A DNA stretch of 64,000 nucleotides, taken from the NCBI RefSeq assembly GCF_900108335.1, contig NZ_FNVT01000003.1:477563-541562 (forward strand), given 5' to 3'. The position numbers and the translations under genes are program-made. The notes beneath the pieces are model-generated. The model saw only the letters and a list, made by a program, of their open reading frames with translations. It searched no databases and was not told where the DNA came from. The number at the start of each line of letters is the position of its first letter. Position 1 is the stretch's first letter. Origin of the DNA: Nonomuraea solani (GTDB taxonomy: Bacteria > Actinomycetota > Actinomycetes > Streptosporangiales > Streptosporangiaceae). Shown here one piece after another: positions 50,885 through 58,824 of this stretch.

Positions 50885-52456
50885 ATGGACGGGCTGCCGA
50901 TCCGAAGAGTGATCGAGCATGTTATCTCAGGGTCTCTTCGCATCCCCGCATTCCAGCGCGGCTTTGTGTGGGATGCGGAGCGCGTGGCATTCCTCATGGA
51001 CAGCATCTACAAGGGATACCCATTTGGTGCCGCGATTCTATGGCGCACCAAAGAGCAGCTCAAGACGGAGAGGGCGCTAGGCCCTTTCACGTTGCCCGAT
51101 CGTCAGCCTGAATACCCCATCGATTATGTTCTAGACGGACAGCAGCGCCTGACCTCAGTTTTCGGTGTCTTTCAGACGGAGATTCCGGCTGATGGTGACA
51201 CTAGCTGGACAAATATCTATTTCGACATGGAAGCATCTGAGAACTTCCAGGACTCTCGGTTTGTAGCACTAGATCCACAAGAAGCCGACCTTGAGCGTTA
51301 CTTCCCAATCGGAACCTTCTTCGACGTTCTAGGTTATCGCAATGCAACGAAGGGTCTAGATGCTCAGAAGGCAAGCCTAATAGACTCTGTTCAAGCCACG
51401 TTCAAAGAGGCGCAGATCCCAATCCAATATATTGAGACGGATAATCGAGCAAAGGTAGCAATCGTTTTTGAGAGGGTCAACCGGATGGGCGTCGAGCTAG
51501 ACGTCTTCCAACTCCTTTCCGCATGGACATGGAGCGAGGATTTTGACCTCCAAAATAAGTTCACCGAACTGGCGGACGACCTTAAGCCCTTCGGGTTTGA
51601 ATCGGTTGGAGACGACACTAACCTCCTACTGCGTTGCTGTGCGGCAGTCGTGAAGCATGATGTCTCTCCAGGTGCGCTGGTTAGCATGGACGGCTCCGAA
51701 GTTCGAGATCGGTTCTCGGAGGTTGAGAACGGAATCAAGGGCGCCATAGATTTTCTTCGCAACAACTTCAACGTAGAATCGCTCGATAATCTACCTTATT
51801 CGACTCTCATTGTTCCACTGTCGGTGTTTTTCGCTGTCGGTCAGGGTAAGAGCGTAAAGCTATCAACTTCGCAGCGAGAAACCCTAATCCGCTGGGTCTG
51901 GCGGGCATGCTTCTCGCGCCGGTTCAGTGCTGGAGTAATCAGGAATCTCAATCGTGACATCGAGGAAGCACAGAAGCTTCGCACTCTCGGCAAATCAGCT
52001 CTGGCGCAGATCAATGTGTCCATTGACGCTCCCTTCTTTAGTGAGCAGTTTAGTGTGCGTACGACGAACACTAAAACCTTTGTCATGCTCTTGGCGCACT
52101 CTCGGCCTTTGAGTTATGTATCTGGGCAACCTATATCCCTGGCAAGCGTCCTGCAGAATTACAATCGCAATGAGTTTCACCATCTCTATCCGCAGGCATT
52201 CCTGAAAAAACTAGAGTATGCTGCGCCAGAGATAAATAGGTTGGCAAACTTTGTGTTCATGTCATCTCAGGACAACAAAACGCTTGGCGGCGTGGCACCT
52301 AGTATCTATCGTGGGCGGATGGACTCGGTAGCCGTACCAAAGATCCTGGAGCGTTCACTTTGCCCTGCCAGTCTCTTCGATGATGATTTCGAAGCTTTTA
52401 TAGAAGATCGGTCACAGATGTTGGTCGATGCCGCAAAGCGTCTTATTGGATCCTGA
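50885..52456 (+). CDS. DUF262 protein with C-terminal HNH/DUF1524-like nuclease motif
   Basis: A 523-residue protein related to GmrSD-type (type IV) restriction factors. The N-terminal DUF262 domain has IPAFQRGFVWD near 20-30 and the nucleotide-binding DGQQRLTS near 84-91. The C-terminal part has NEFHHLYPQAFL near 429-440 and LANFVFMSSQDNKTLGGVAPSIY, the His-rich nuclease pattern of DUF1524/HNH. In GmrSD these cleave modified (glucosylated hydroxymethylcytosine) phage DNA. The gene is visibly lower in GC than the first 50 kb and stands next to tRNA-Arg. The ATG at 50885 behind GGGGGA is preferred; 50873 is possible. No second subunit or methylase is adjacent. A defence role is inferred. Confidence 0.82.
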   Translation: MDGLPIRRVIEHVISGSLRIPAFQRGFVWDAERVAFLMDSIYKGYPFGAAILWRTKEQLKTERALGPFTLPDRQPEYPIDYVLDGQQRLTSVFGVFQTEIPADGDTSWTNIYFDMEASENFQDSRFVALDPQEADLERYFPIGTFFDVLGYRNATKGLDAQKASLIDSVQATFKEAQIPIQYIETDNRAKVAIVFERVNRMGVELDVFQLLSAWTWSEDFDLQNKFTELADDLKPFGFESVGDDTNLLLRCCAAVVKHDVSPGALVSMDGSEVRDRFSEVENGIKGAIDFLRNNFNVESLDNLPYSTLIVPLSVFFAVGQGKSVKLSTSQRETLIRWVWRACFSRRFSAGVIRNLNRDIEEAQKLRTLGKSALAQINVSIDAPFFSEQFSVRTTNTKTFVMLLAHSRPLSYVSGQPISLASVLQNYNRNEFHHLYPQAFLKKLEYAAPEINRLANFVFMSSQDNKTLGGVAPSIYRGRMDSVAVPKILERSLCPASLFDDDFEAFIEDRSQMLVDAAKRLIGS

Positions 52457-52677
52457 AGATCTTAGATCTGCCGCACGATCGCTGGGGCCGTGACGATCGC
52501 CGACTTCGGTCCTCGCTATAAGGACCATAAGGGCTGGGGCGATCGGCTGCCGCGGTCCTCCTGCGTCGGGCCTCGCCACCGGGCAGTTGGGCTGACCACA
52601 ACGTGGTGCACCACCAGCACTCAGCGGCTAACGCCTGCCACCGCTGGCCCCGGAACCCTCTGTGTCAGGGAGGTCAG

Positions 52678-52724
52678 TCCGCCTGAAAAGGGGAACGTCG
52701 GCGGTTCGACCCCGCCCCTGGCCA
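52678..52724 (+). pseudogene. Relic of the 3' half of tRNA-Phe(GAA), possible att site
   Basis: The sequence holds an anticodon stem-loop (TCCGC-CTGAAAA-GGGGA, anticodon GAA at 52685-52687, one G-G mismatch), a short variable loop, a perfect T-arm (GGCGG-TTCGACC-CCGCC) and the 3' acceptor strand CCTGGCC plus A. The 5' acceptor strand GGCCAGG and D-arm are missing upstream. The 3' halves of tRNA genes are standard attachment sites, so this is probably an att remnant. Confidence 0.7.
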
Positions 52725-52745
52725 CAGCAACTGACCAGCCAAGAC

Positions 52746-52776
52746 GCCCCGAACGGATTGTCGTTCGGGGCTTTTT
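52746..52776 (+). terminator. Rho-independent terminator
   Basis: GCCCCGAACG and CGTTCGGGGC form a 10-bp stem with a 6-base loop, followed by TTTTT. It lies 21 bases after the tRNA-Phe relic, as the terminator of the original tRNA gene would. It may also end the DUF262 transcript. Confidence 0.85.
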
Positions 52777-53060
52777 GATCTTCCCTGACAGCAGCAGTGA
52801 CAGCAACAGCCGGCGGTGAACCACCAGACCTGCACGGACCGGATCTGCGGGCGCCTGGCCAGGTCGTAGCCGGAATGCCTCATGACGGTGCTGCTCCCTT
52901 CGCCCGGTAGTCATGAGCAACCGCCGTCGTCCGCGCGTGAGGGAGATGGCTTCTTCCTTGAATTTCGGTGTGGGCCGACTATGACGCCTCGTCACGTACT
53001 TACCTCTTCCAGAATTCTGTCAGCTTATGTAGCCAACTATCCGGAACCTGTGGGGACACC

Positions 53061-53423
53061 TCAAAGTTCGTGCGTTGACTCGGATGAGGTGGTCTTCGAC
53101 AGCAGTCTGTCGGCGTGTTCGGTATCTCTTAGAATAGACACAAAGTGCGTGACAACCTGGCCTCGGTCAAAGACCGTCCCGAGCAAGCACAGCAACCGCT
53201 CATACATCCAGGCGTCGCGCTTCCATAGTACCAAAGTCACGACGGCCATGACCGCAAGCAAAAGGCCACCCGCGATAAAAATAGCCATCGGCAACGAACC
53301 GCTGAGCATGAGCGTGACAACCAGGCCACCGGTGCCGAACTTCGCCGCGATTGCCTTCCCTGATGAGAGCTCCGTCCGAGCCGACTCTCCTTCAGCTGGC
53401 AGGCTCTCTCGTTGGGTCGCCAT
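53061..53423 (-). CDS. Small hypothetical membrane protein
   Basis: A protein of about 120 residues with two adjacent hydrophobic segments (FGTGGLVVTLMLSGSLPMAIFIAGGLLLAVMAVVTLVLW, about 30-66) and a charged C-terminal tail of about 50 residues (YERLLCLLGTVFDRGQVVTHF). The ATG at 53423 with GGGACTGGA upstream is preferred over a GTG at 53438. Base composition is moderate. No family is recognised. It is a lone gene in the island and could be spurious, though the membrane pattern supports it. Confidence 0.5.
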   Translation of the reverse strand: MATQRESLPAEGESARTELSSGKAIAAKFGTGGLVVTLMLSGSLPMAIFIAGGLLLAVMAVVTLVLWKRDAWMYERLLCLLGTVFDRGQVVTHFVSILRDTEHADRLLSKTTSSESTHEL

Positions 53424-53852
53424 TCCAGTCCCTACCAACCCTGCGCCCAGATGGCGGCGTCTTCCGTAGGTTCGCCAACGCCGACCTGGGGTTCCGCAAG
53501 ACCCAGCTCGTCTACTCGTGATCGCCCAAGGCCTCCTCTGTTCATAGAAACTGACCTCCAGTTAGATAGTTCTACGATTGTCGTCCAGTCTCGGTGCGCT
53601 CACCCGCCGATCGAATGCTTGTGCGAACAATTGGTAGGCGACACACCCGGCATTTACGTACTCTCCTTGGTCATCGCATACGTTGTTGCCGGTCAAGCTG
53701 TTACGGTCAGGTTCAGTGCACTGCCGCTCACACGAAGTGGCCAGGCCAGACTGGCGGACACATCACCGGACACATCTGCGAACGAGTCGTTCTCTGTTCC
53801 TTTCGCCCTGTGTATTGGTGGATAATGTGGAAGCCGCAAGCCTGGGGTGCTT
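53424..53852. other. Gene-free upstream region of the HTH regulator
   Basis: It contains the direct repeat GGACACATC at 53756 and 53768, one helical turn apart, and a -10-like TGGATAAT at 53818. The plus-strand open frame at 53412-53825 has no ribosome site and no family resemblance. It is probably the promoter and operator region of the gene at 53853. Confidence 0.4.
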
Positions 53853-55163
53853 ATGATCCAACATCCTCCAACCAACAGGAAGTTTGTTGCTGCTCGCATC
53901 GCACGAGGCTGGCACACTCAGGAAGACTTCGCCGAGGCCTATGAGGCTAAGGCCCACGGCATGTGCGAGCAGGCCCGAATCTCGGTCCGACAGGTCCGCA
54001 GGTGGGAATCGGGTGTCACCACATGGCCCAATCGTGACGCTCGTCGAGTCCTCCAGGCTCTATTTAAGTTGTCACTGGAAGATCTTGGATTTGTTCGGCC
54101 AATGCGCTCTAGTAACCAGGGAGAGGATCCCCCTACTCTCCTGGAGGACGCCGTTCGTCGGCGCGCCTTCCTAAGCGGCGTTCTGGCGGGTTCAGTCCCG
54201 CTATTCGACCTGGAAGCGCTCGAGCATCTGACTGCCGTTGCCCAGAACGCCCGCCACTACTGCGATCACGAACTCGTCAATCATTTACGTGGCGCACTGG
54301 ACCAAGCTGCTCATGCGGACGGCCGATTAGGCCCTCACCAGGCTCTTCCCGCGACACTCGGAATTTTGGCCGTAATCAACCACGCTGCCCGCGCTGCTCG
54401 AACCGAAATCCGCCGCGACCTGCTCATCCTCGGTTCCCGCGGCGCAGAATTTGCGGCTTGGCTTCATAAGGACGGTGGCGCCCCCGCCCGTGACACCGCC
54501 TATTGGCATCAACAGTCAAAGGAGTGGGCTACTTTTACCGGTGATGGTGCAATGTACGCCTACGTCCTGCTGCGGCAGGCCCAAGCTACCGATCGCACCG
54601 ACCCCGTTCGGATGCTCGACCTGGCTCGCGCTGCCACCAGGGGACCGTGGGTTTTACCACCTCGCTCGCGCGCCGAAGCTTTCCAGCAAGAAGCTCGGGC
54701 ACTTGCGATGACCGGCGCCCCGGTCGGCGAGGTCTACCATATTCTTGACTGTGCACGCGCCGCCCTCGACCACGCCACCCCGGTAACCGGGCCTGTCACT
54801 TGTAGCGGACCACTCGGCGACAGCTATACCCCCGAACGCTTGATGGTCCAGACCGCAATCTGTTACCGCGAAGTCGGACAATTTGAACGAGCAGTAAGCT
54901 TGTTCCAGGAGCACCTTGCCTCCGGCAATTTTGCCGATAGGGACCGCGCATTCTTCACCGCTCACCTCGCTGGTGCTCTCGCTGCCGCTGGCGAACCGGA
55001 CGAAGCGGCTACTGCCGCTCTTCAAGTCCTCGATCTTGCGGCTGTTGCCAACTTTGGGCAGGCCCTCGCTGAATTACGCCGTGCCACTGTACATCTGCAA
55101 CCACACATCAACCGACCCACAGTCCAGGAGCTTTGCCAGCGCCTTGCCATCCTCGGTGATTGA
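53853..55163 (+). CDS. HTH transcriptional regulator with TPR-like C-terminal region
   Basis: A 436-residue regulator typical of actinomycetes. The N-terminal XRE-type HTH (RKFVAARIARGWHTQEDFAEAYE...ISVRQVRRWESG, about 8-52) is followed by an Arg-rich hydrophobic segment (RRRAFLSGVLAGSVPLFDLEAL) and a long helical C-terminal part with TPR-like repeats (ICYREVGQFERAVSLFQEHL, AHLAGALAAAGEPDEAATAALQ). Such proteins are often orphan regulators bound by a peptide or small ligand. The start is ATG 53853, or GTG 53847. It has more A/T in third positions than the chromosomal genes, which fits island origin. Its target is unknown. Confidence 0.82.
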   Translation: MIQHPPTNRKFVAARIARGWHTQEDFAEAYEAKAHGMCEQARISVRQVRRWESGVTTWPNRDARRVLQALFKLSLEDLGFVRPMRSSNQGEDPPTLLEDAVRRRAFLSGVLAGSVPLFDLEALEHLTAVAQNARHYCDHELVNHLRGALDQAAHADGRLGPHQALPATLGILAVINHAARAARTEIRRDLLILGSRGAEFAAWLHKDGGAPARDTAYWHQQSKEWATFTGDGAMYAYVLLRQAQATDRTDPVRMLDLARAATRGPWVLPPRSRAEAFQQEARALAMTGAPVGEVYHILDCARAALDHATPVTGPVTCSGPLGDSYTPERLMVQTAICYREVGQFERAVSLFQEHLASGNFADRDRAFFTAHLAGALAAAGEPDEAATAALQVLDLAAVANFGQALAELRRATVHLQPHINRPTVQELCQRLAILGD

Positions 55164-55373
55164 TTCCATCTGGGCTGGGAGGCAGACAGGGAACGGGTGT
55201 AGATCATCGGTCTACACCCTTACTAATGAGAAACTCGATTACTGGACCGAAGAAACGACATCACCGCAGTTCGGCGCGTTGAAATTGTCCGGTGAAATAG
55301 TTTCCCTCCAGTAGCCGTTGAAATCGCTCATCGGGTAGCCACACAAAAGTACGCAATTGTTGACGGCCTAGCT
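55164..55373. other. Gene-free gap between convergent genes
   Basis: About 210 bases, fairly AT-rich, between the regulator and the leftward hydrolase. GTGTAGATCATCGGTCTACAC near 55197-55217 is an imperfect hairpin and may terminate the regulator transcript. Nothing else is visible. Confidence 0.4.
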
Positions 55374-56186
55374 CTAATCGATGACGAACCTACCGACTAG
55401 CTCGATGACCTCACGCTGCCATATTTTCGTTTGCGGGTCCCGGTACTCCGGATCCTCGTGGACAGCGAAACCGTGCTGGGCGCCATCGATCTCCACGAGT
55501 GCTGTGCTGCCGCCAAACAACGGACGGAATCGGCGGGAGAGCTCAACAGATACAAAGGTGTCTGCGGTCCCATGCACTATCAGAGTAGGAACCTGAACCG
55601 CAGCCAGAACCGCCGGGAGGTCCCACAGCAGCACCTCGTTCAACAGAGCCCGCCCAAGTTCGAACGAGGACCGCTCGGTAAATCCCTGATCGTCCAATTT
55701 CTGCGCCATCTCGGATGACAGATAATCGTTGACCCATCCCACGCGAGAAGTGGTGTACCTCTCGCGATAGTCCAGTCGCGGATTCAATAGCACCAATTTT
55801 GATACGTCGTGGGGGCGATGTCCGGCGAACAGTGCGCAGGCGCCCCCAGAAAACGATGCCGAGATTACGTGTACCGGACCATCCCAGCCGGTCTGGCTAC
55901 GAAGGTGATCGCATGCTGCCTGAACGTCATTGACTACGGATGCAATTGTCAGTTCCGATTCTCGGCCCCCACTCGCGCCGTGCGCCCGGAGGTCAAAGCG
56001 GAGATTGGGCACTCCAGCCGCAGCAAGACCGGCCGCCATGCGCGTGAAAAAGCCGCCCTCGTCACGAGTAACCCCTGAGCCATGAACCAAGACGCCAACC
56101 CCATTCAGCGTGGTTCCTTCTGCGGCGATCGTGCCAAACAAAGCCGTGCCATCAAGTGACCTGAACGCTGTCTCGTTATCCGCCAT
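55374..56186 (-). CDS. Alpha/beta hydrolase, serine-aminopeptidase S33-like
   Basis: A 270-residue hydrolase with the fold start GVGVLVHGSGVTRDEGGFF, LRFDLRAHGASGG, a nucleophile elbow ISASFSGG (Ser near 111-113; unusual, most relatives have GxSxGG), the Asp loop LIVHGTADTFVS near 210 and the catalytic His in DGAQHGF near 240. It is cytoplasmic. The gene lies alone in the island, between the HTH regulator and the ISL3 element. Substrate unknown. Confidence 0.82.
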   Translation of the reverse strand: MADNETAFRSLDGTALFGTIAAEGTTLNGVGVLVHGSGVTRDEGGFFTRMAAGLAAAGVPNLRFDLRAHGASGGRESELTIASVVNDVQAACDHLRSQTGWDGPVHVISASFSGGACALFAGHRPHDVSKLVLLNPRLDYRERYTTSRVGWVNDYLSSEMAQKLDDQGFTERSSFELGRALLNEVLLWDLPAVLAAVQVPTLIVHGTADTFVSVELSRRFRPLFGGSTALVEIDGAQHGFAVHEDPEYRDPQTKIWQREVIELVGRFVID

Positions 56187-56250
56187 GTGTCAACTCTAGT
56201 ACAGCAGACGCCATTCGTAGCCGAGTTGGGTGTATGTGAGGGACTGTACG

Positions 56251-56284
56251 GTTTTCGGCTCTGGCCCACTTTCGGTGGTGACGG
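56251..56284 (+). repeat. IS left inverted repeat
   Basis: The 34 bases begin GTTTTCGGCTCTGGCCCA and are the exact reverse complement of 57882-57915. This end is 8 bases from the transposase stop. Confidence 0.92.
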
Positions 56285-56291
56285 TACGTGG

Positions 56292-57794
56292 CTAGCCGAG
56301 CAGGATGCGGTGGCGAAGGAGAACGAACCCGGCGCGGCCGTACATCTGCCGTTTGAGGAGCTTGGTCTTGGTGTTGACGCCTTCGGTACCGCCGTTGTGG
56401 AACGGCAGGCTGAGCGCGGCGTCCACGGCGGCGCGGTCGTTGGCCAGGCCGCGGGTAAAGGCATGCACGTGCGGCAGGTCGACTTGTCGTGCGAGCTCTA
56501 TCCAGACGGCCAGCAGCCGGTCGTTACCGTCCTTCGGGTCGAGGAGGGCGGCGAAGTCCCGGATGAGGCCGCTCAGCATGGTCATCTCACCGCAGGCGCC
56601 GATGGCGGCATCGAGCCGTTCCCGCTGGGCGTCGGTCAGTGTGCCTGGTTCACTGAGGAGCAGGCCTGCCAGTCGCTTCGGCGAGATCGCGAGCTGGTCG
56701 CACTCGACTCTGCCTTGGTTGATGTACCGGTACAGCAGGTTCTGGCTGCCGGTATAGCCGAGCTCCTTGATCTCGGCGAGCAACTGCTGAACCGAGACGG
56801 CGGGCTCTTCGGCGCGGCGGCGGCGCAGGTGATCACGGAACGGGTCGACGAGCGTAGGCCGGTACTTCGGGACCCGGACGAGCCGCTCGGGCTCAGCGAT
56901 GCGGGCATACCGCTTGACGGTGTTCAACGCCAGACCGAGACGGCGGGCACATTCCAGCAGCCCAACGCCCTGGTCGAGCAGAGCATGGACCTGCCGCCAC
57001 CGATCGCGAGTGGTGGCGGCCCGCACCCCCTCTCTTGGCGGCGGGCCGCTCTTGCCCCAGCAGACCGAGTGCGCGGCGACCTCCTTCACCACGGCTTCAG
57101 CCAGGTTGTGCCAGATATGCCAGCGATCACCGACCTGCACCGCTTCAGGCAGAGCGCGACGGATCGCCTCGGCGTAAGCGCCGCTGCTGTCCCGGCACAC
57201 CACCCGCACGCCGGGATGGGCGCGCAGCCACGCCTCCAAGGTGTCGGCCTGACGGTCGGCGAGCACATCGAGCCGCTCCCGCGTCACCGCGTTGATGATC
57301 ACCGTGGCGTAGCGGTGCCGCTTACGGAGCGCGAAGTCATCCACCCCGATCACCTCCGGCGTTGGACGGACTGGCAGTGGCAGGCGTAGCAAAGACCGGA
57401 TCGCGCTCTGCCGCGAGATCCCGACTCCCAGCACGTCCAGCAACCGAGACCCCGCCCGCCCGGCCAACTCCCGCACCACCGCCCCCACCTGCGCGCTCAA
57501 GGCGATCGTGCGGCGCTGATACGGCTCGGCCAAACCGGGCAACGGCTCCCGGAACGTCTGCCGCTCACACCCGACCGTCGCGCACCTCAACCGCCGAAAC
57601 CGCAGTCGCACGAGCACTCGCTGCCCGCCCAACGGCAGGTCCGCCAGCTGCCGATCCACATAGCCATGCACCCGTCCGGCTGCCCCGCAGCCGGGACACG
57701 CCACCGGCGCCCCCTCGGACGTGACATGCACAACGATCGCCCCGGCCCCGGGCCGGACGCTGCCGACGACCAAGCCGGCCAATTGCGGGAACAC
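56292..57794 (-). CDS. ISL3-family transposase
   Basis: A 500-residue DDE transposase. The N-terminal zinc-ribbon (CPGCGAAG...CATVGCERQTF, about 33-82) binds DNA. An HTH segment follows, then the catalytic region with VIGVDDFALRKRHRYATVI, VVCRDSSGAYAEAIRRALPEAVQVGDRWHIWHNL and a C-terminal FHNGGTEGVNTKTKLLKRQMYGRAGF. An inserted HTH (GVGLLECARRLGLALNTVKRYAR) is seen near 277-300. The length and motifs are normal for the family, and there is no frameshift. Confidence 0.95.
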   Translation of the reverse strand: MFPQLAGLVVGSVRPGAGAIVVHVTSEGAPVACPGCGAAGRVHGYVDRQLADLPLGGQRVLVRLRFRRLRCATVGCERQTFREPLPGLAEPYQRRTIALSAQVGAVVRELAGRAGSRLLDVLGVGISRQSAIRSLLRLPLPVRPTPEVIGVDDFALRKRHRYATVIINAVTRERLDVLADRQADTLEAWLRAHPGVRVVCRDSSGAYAEAIRRALPEAVQVGDRWHIWHNLAEAVVKEVAAHSVCWGKSGPPPREGVRAATTRDRWRQVHALLDQGVGLLECARRLGLALNTVKRYARIAEPERLVRVPKYRPTLVDPFRDHLRRRRAEEPAVSVQQLLAEIKELGYTGSQNLLYRYINQGRVECDQLAISPKRLAGLLLSEPGTLTDAQRERLDAAIGACGEMTMLSGLIRDFAALLDPKDGNDRLLAVWIELARQVDLPHVHAFTRGLANDRAAVDAALSLPFHNGGTEGVNTKTKLLKRQMYGRAGFVLLRHRILLG

Positions 57795-57881
57795 CAGCTC
57801 CGCAAGATCCTTTACGTCACACCGGCGTCACGCTGACACAGCACGGCGAGATAGCCATGTACCGACACGAGCTATCACGTT

Positions 57882-57915
57882 CCGTCACCACCGAAAGTGG
57901 GCCAGAGCCGAAAAC
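57882..57915 (-). repeat. IS right inverted repeat
   Basis: The exact reverse complement of the left repeat, 88 bases upstream of the transposase start. It likely carries the transposase binding site close to its promoter. Confidence 0.92.
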
Positions 57916-57932
57916 TGGACACACCCGGCGCT

Positions 57933-58596
57933 TTACCCATGATGGAGTTCATGCGCGGGGATGCGGATACCTGTGGTGACGACCTGGATCGCGGCGTCGG
58001 TCAGCACGGCGTCGAAGGCCGCGGTGAACTTGGCGTCGCGGTCGCGGATGAGGAACTTAGCGCAGGCGCCCACCTCGTTCAGGTCCATGAGGTTGCGGCC
58101 GAGTTGGGTGACCCATTGGGCGGTGGGGTGGGCGCTGGTGCCAAGGATGCGGATGCGGCGGGTGGCATGCTCGATGACGGCGAAGACGTAGAGTCGCGCC
58201 CCGGTCAAGGTGCGGACCTCGAAGAAGTCACATGCCAAGAGTGCGTCGGCTTGGTCGCGCAGAAGTCGGCCCAGCCGGTGTGGGTGCGTTGCGGGGACGG
58301 AGCGATACCGTGCTCTTTCAAGATCTCCCAAACGGTGGAGGCGGCGATCCTGATACCGAGTGCGGCCAGTTCGCCGTGGATCCGCCGATAGCCCCAGGAA
58401 GGGTTCTCCCGTGCGAGCCTGAAAGCAGTGGTCGGTCCTCCGGAGTGAATCTGGGTTTGGGCACCTGCCGCTGTAGAACCGTCAGCTGATGCCGGAGCGC
58501 CAGGATCTCGACCTCCTTGTCACGATCGGCCATCGGTAGGAGCCGCATGAACGAGAAGGTGTTCGTGACGGCGAGGTAGGCCAGGCGCAGCAGCAC
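57933..58596 (-). pseudogene. Decayed rve-type (integrase-core) transposase
   Basis: Pieces of one transposase in different frames. From 58596 it reads LAYLAVTNTFSFMRLLPMADRDKEVEILALRHQL...PKPRFTPEDRP. After a large internal loss and a frame change it continues at about 58331 to 57950 with FEVRTLTGARLYVFAVIEHATRRIRILG and KFLIRDRDAKFTAAFDAVL, two parts of the DDE core. An extra C in the GIRIP region (near 57958) shifts the frame again. The C-terminal Glu-containing part is missing where the ISL3 element begins. It is not functional. Confidence 0.8.
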
Positions 58597-58824
58597 GATA
58601 GATCATCATGCCGATTCCGGTGTGGCCCCGCGACCTCCAGGCGCGAACTGCATGATCACCCGACAGCGCCGCGACCTGCACGGATGAATTCTCGGCACCC
58701 GCAAGGCCAGAGCGGTGGAGCTGCCGCCAGCACCAGCCCGGCAACCTTCACCCCGAAAGCCTAACGAGTCGCTCGTCCGGCCACGCCGCATCCGCCCTCT
58801 CACGCCTCGCGGTCCTCGCGGTCC

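Larger units (their letters stand above)
52457..53060. other. Gene-free stretch with tRNA relic and terminator
   Basis: Apart from the tRNA-Phe relic (52678-52724) and the hairpin at 52746, nothing can be supported. The minus frame 52621-52995 contains GGVEPPTF, a string that arises when a tRNA is translated backwards. It should not be annotated as a gene. Confidence 0.5.
56244..57922 (-). mobile_element. ISL3-family insertion sequence
   Basis: One transposase gene is bracketed by 34-bp perfect inverted repeats (56251-56284 and 57882-57915). A few further matching bases outside (TGT-C-) suggest ends near 56244 and 57922. The element is complete and possibly active. An 8-bp target duplication, usual for the family, is not evident, so the insertion may have been followed by rearrangement. 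On its right it abuts the truncated end of another transposase. Confidence 0.85.

Noticed and set aside
50492..50920. Minus-strand frame across the tRNA-Arg and the following spacer
   Set aside because: It overlaps a certain tRNA and has no family or ribosome site.
52621..52995. Minus-strand frame with a stretch slightly like an IS3 OrfA (TPKFKEEA) and with GGVEPPTF
   Set aside because: GGVEPPTF is the backward translation of a tRNA 3' half, and the OrfA-like word is short and isolated. There is no support for a gene.
53412..53825. Plus-strand 137-codon frame upstream of the HTH gene
   Set aside because: No ribosome site, unstructured product, overlaps the opposite membrane-protein gene and the likely promoter of the regulator.
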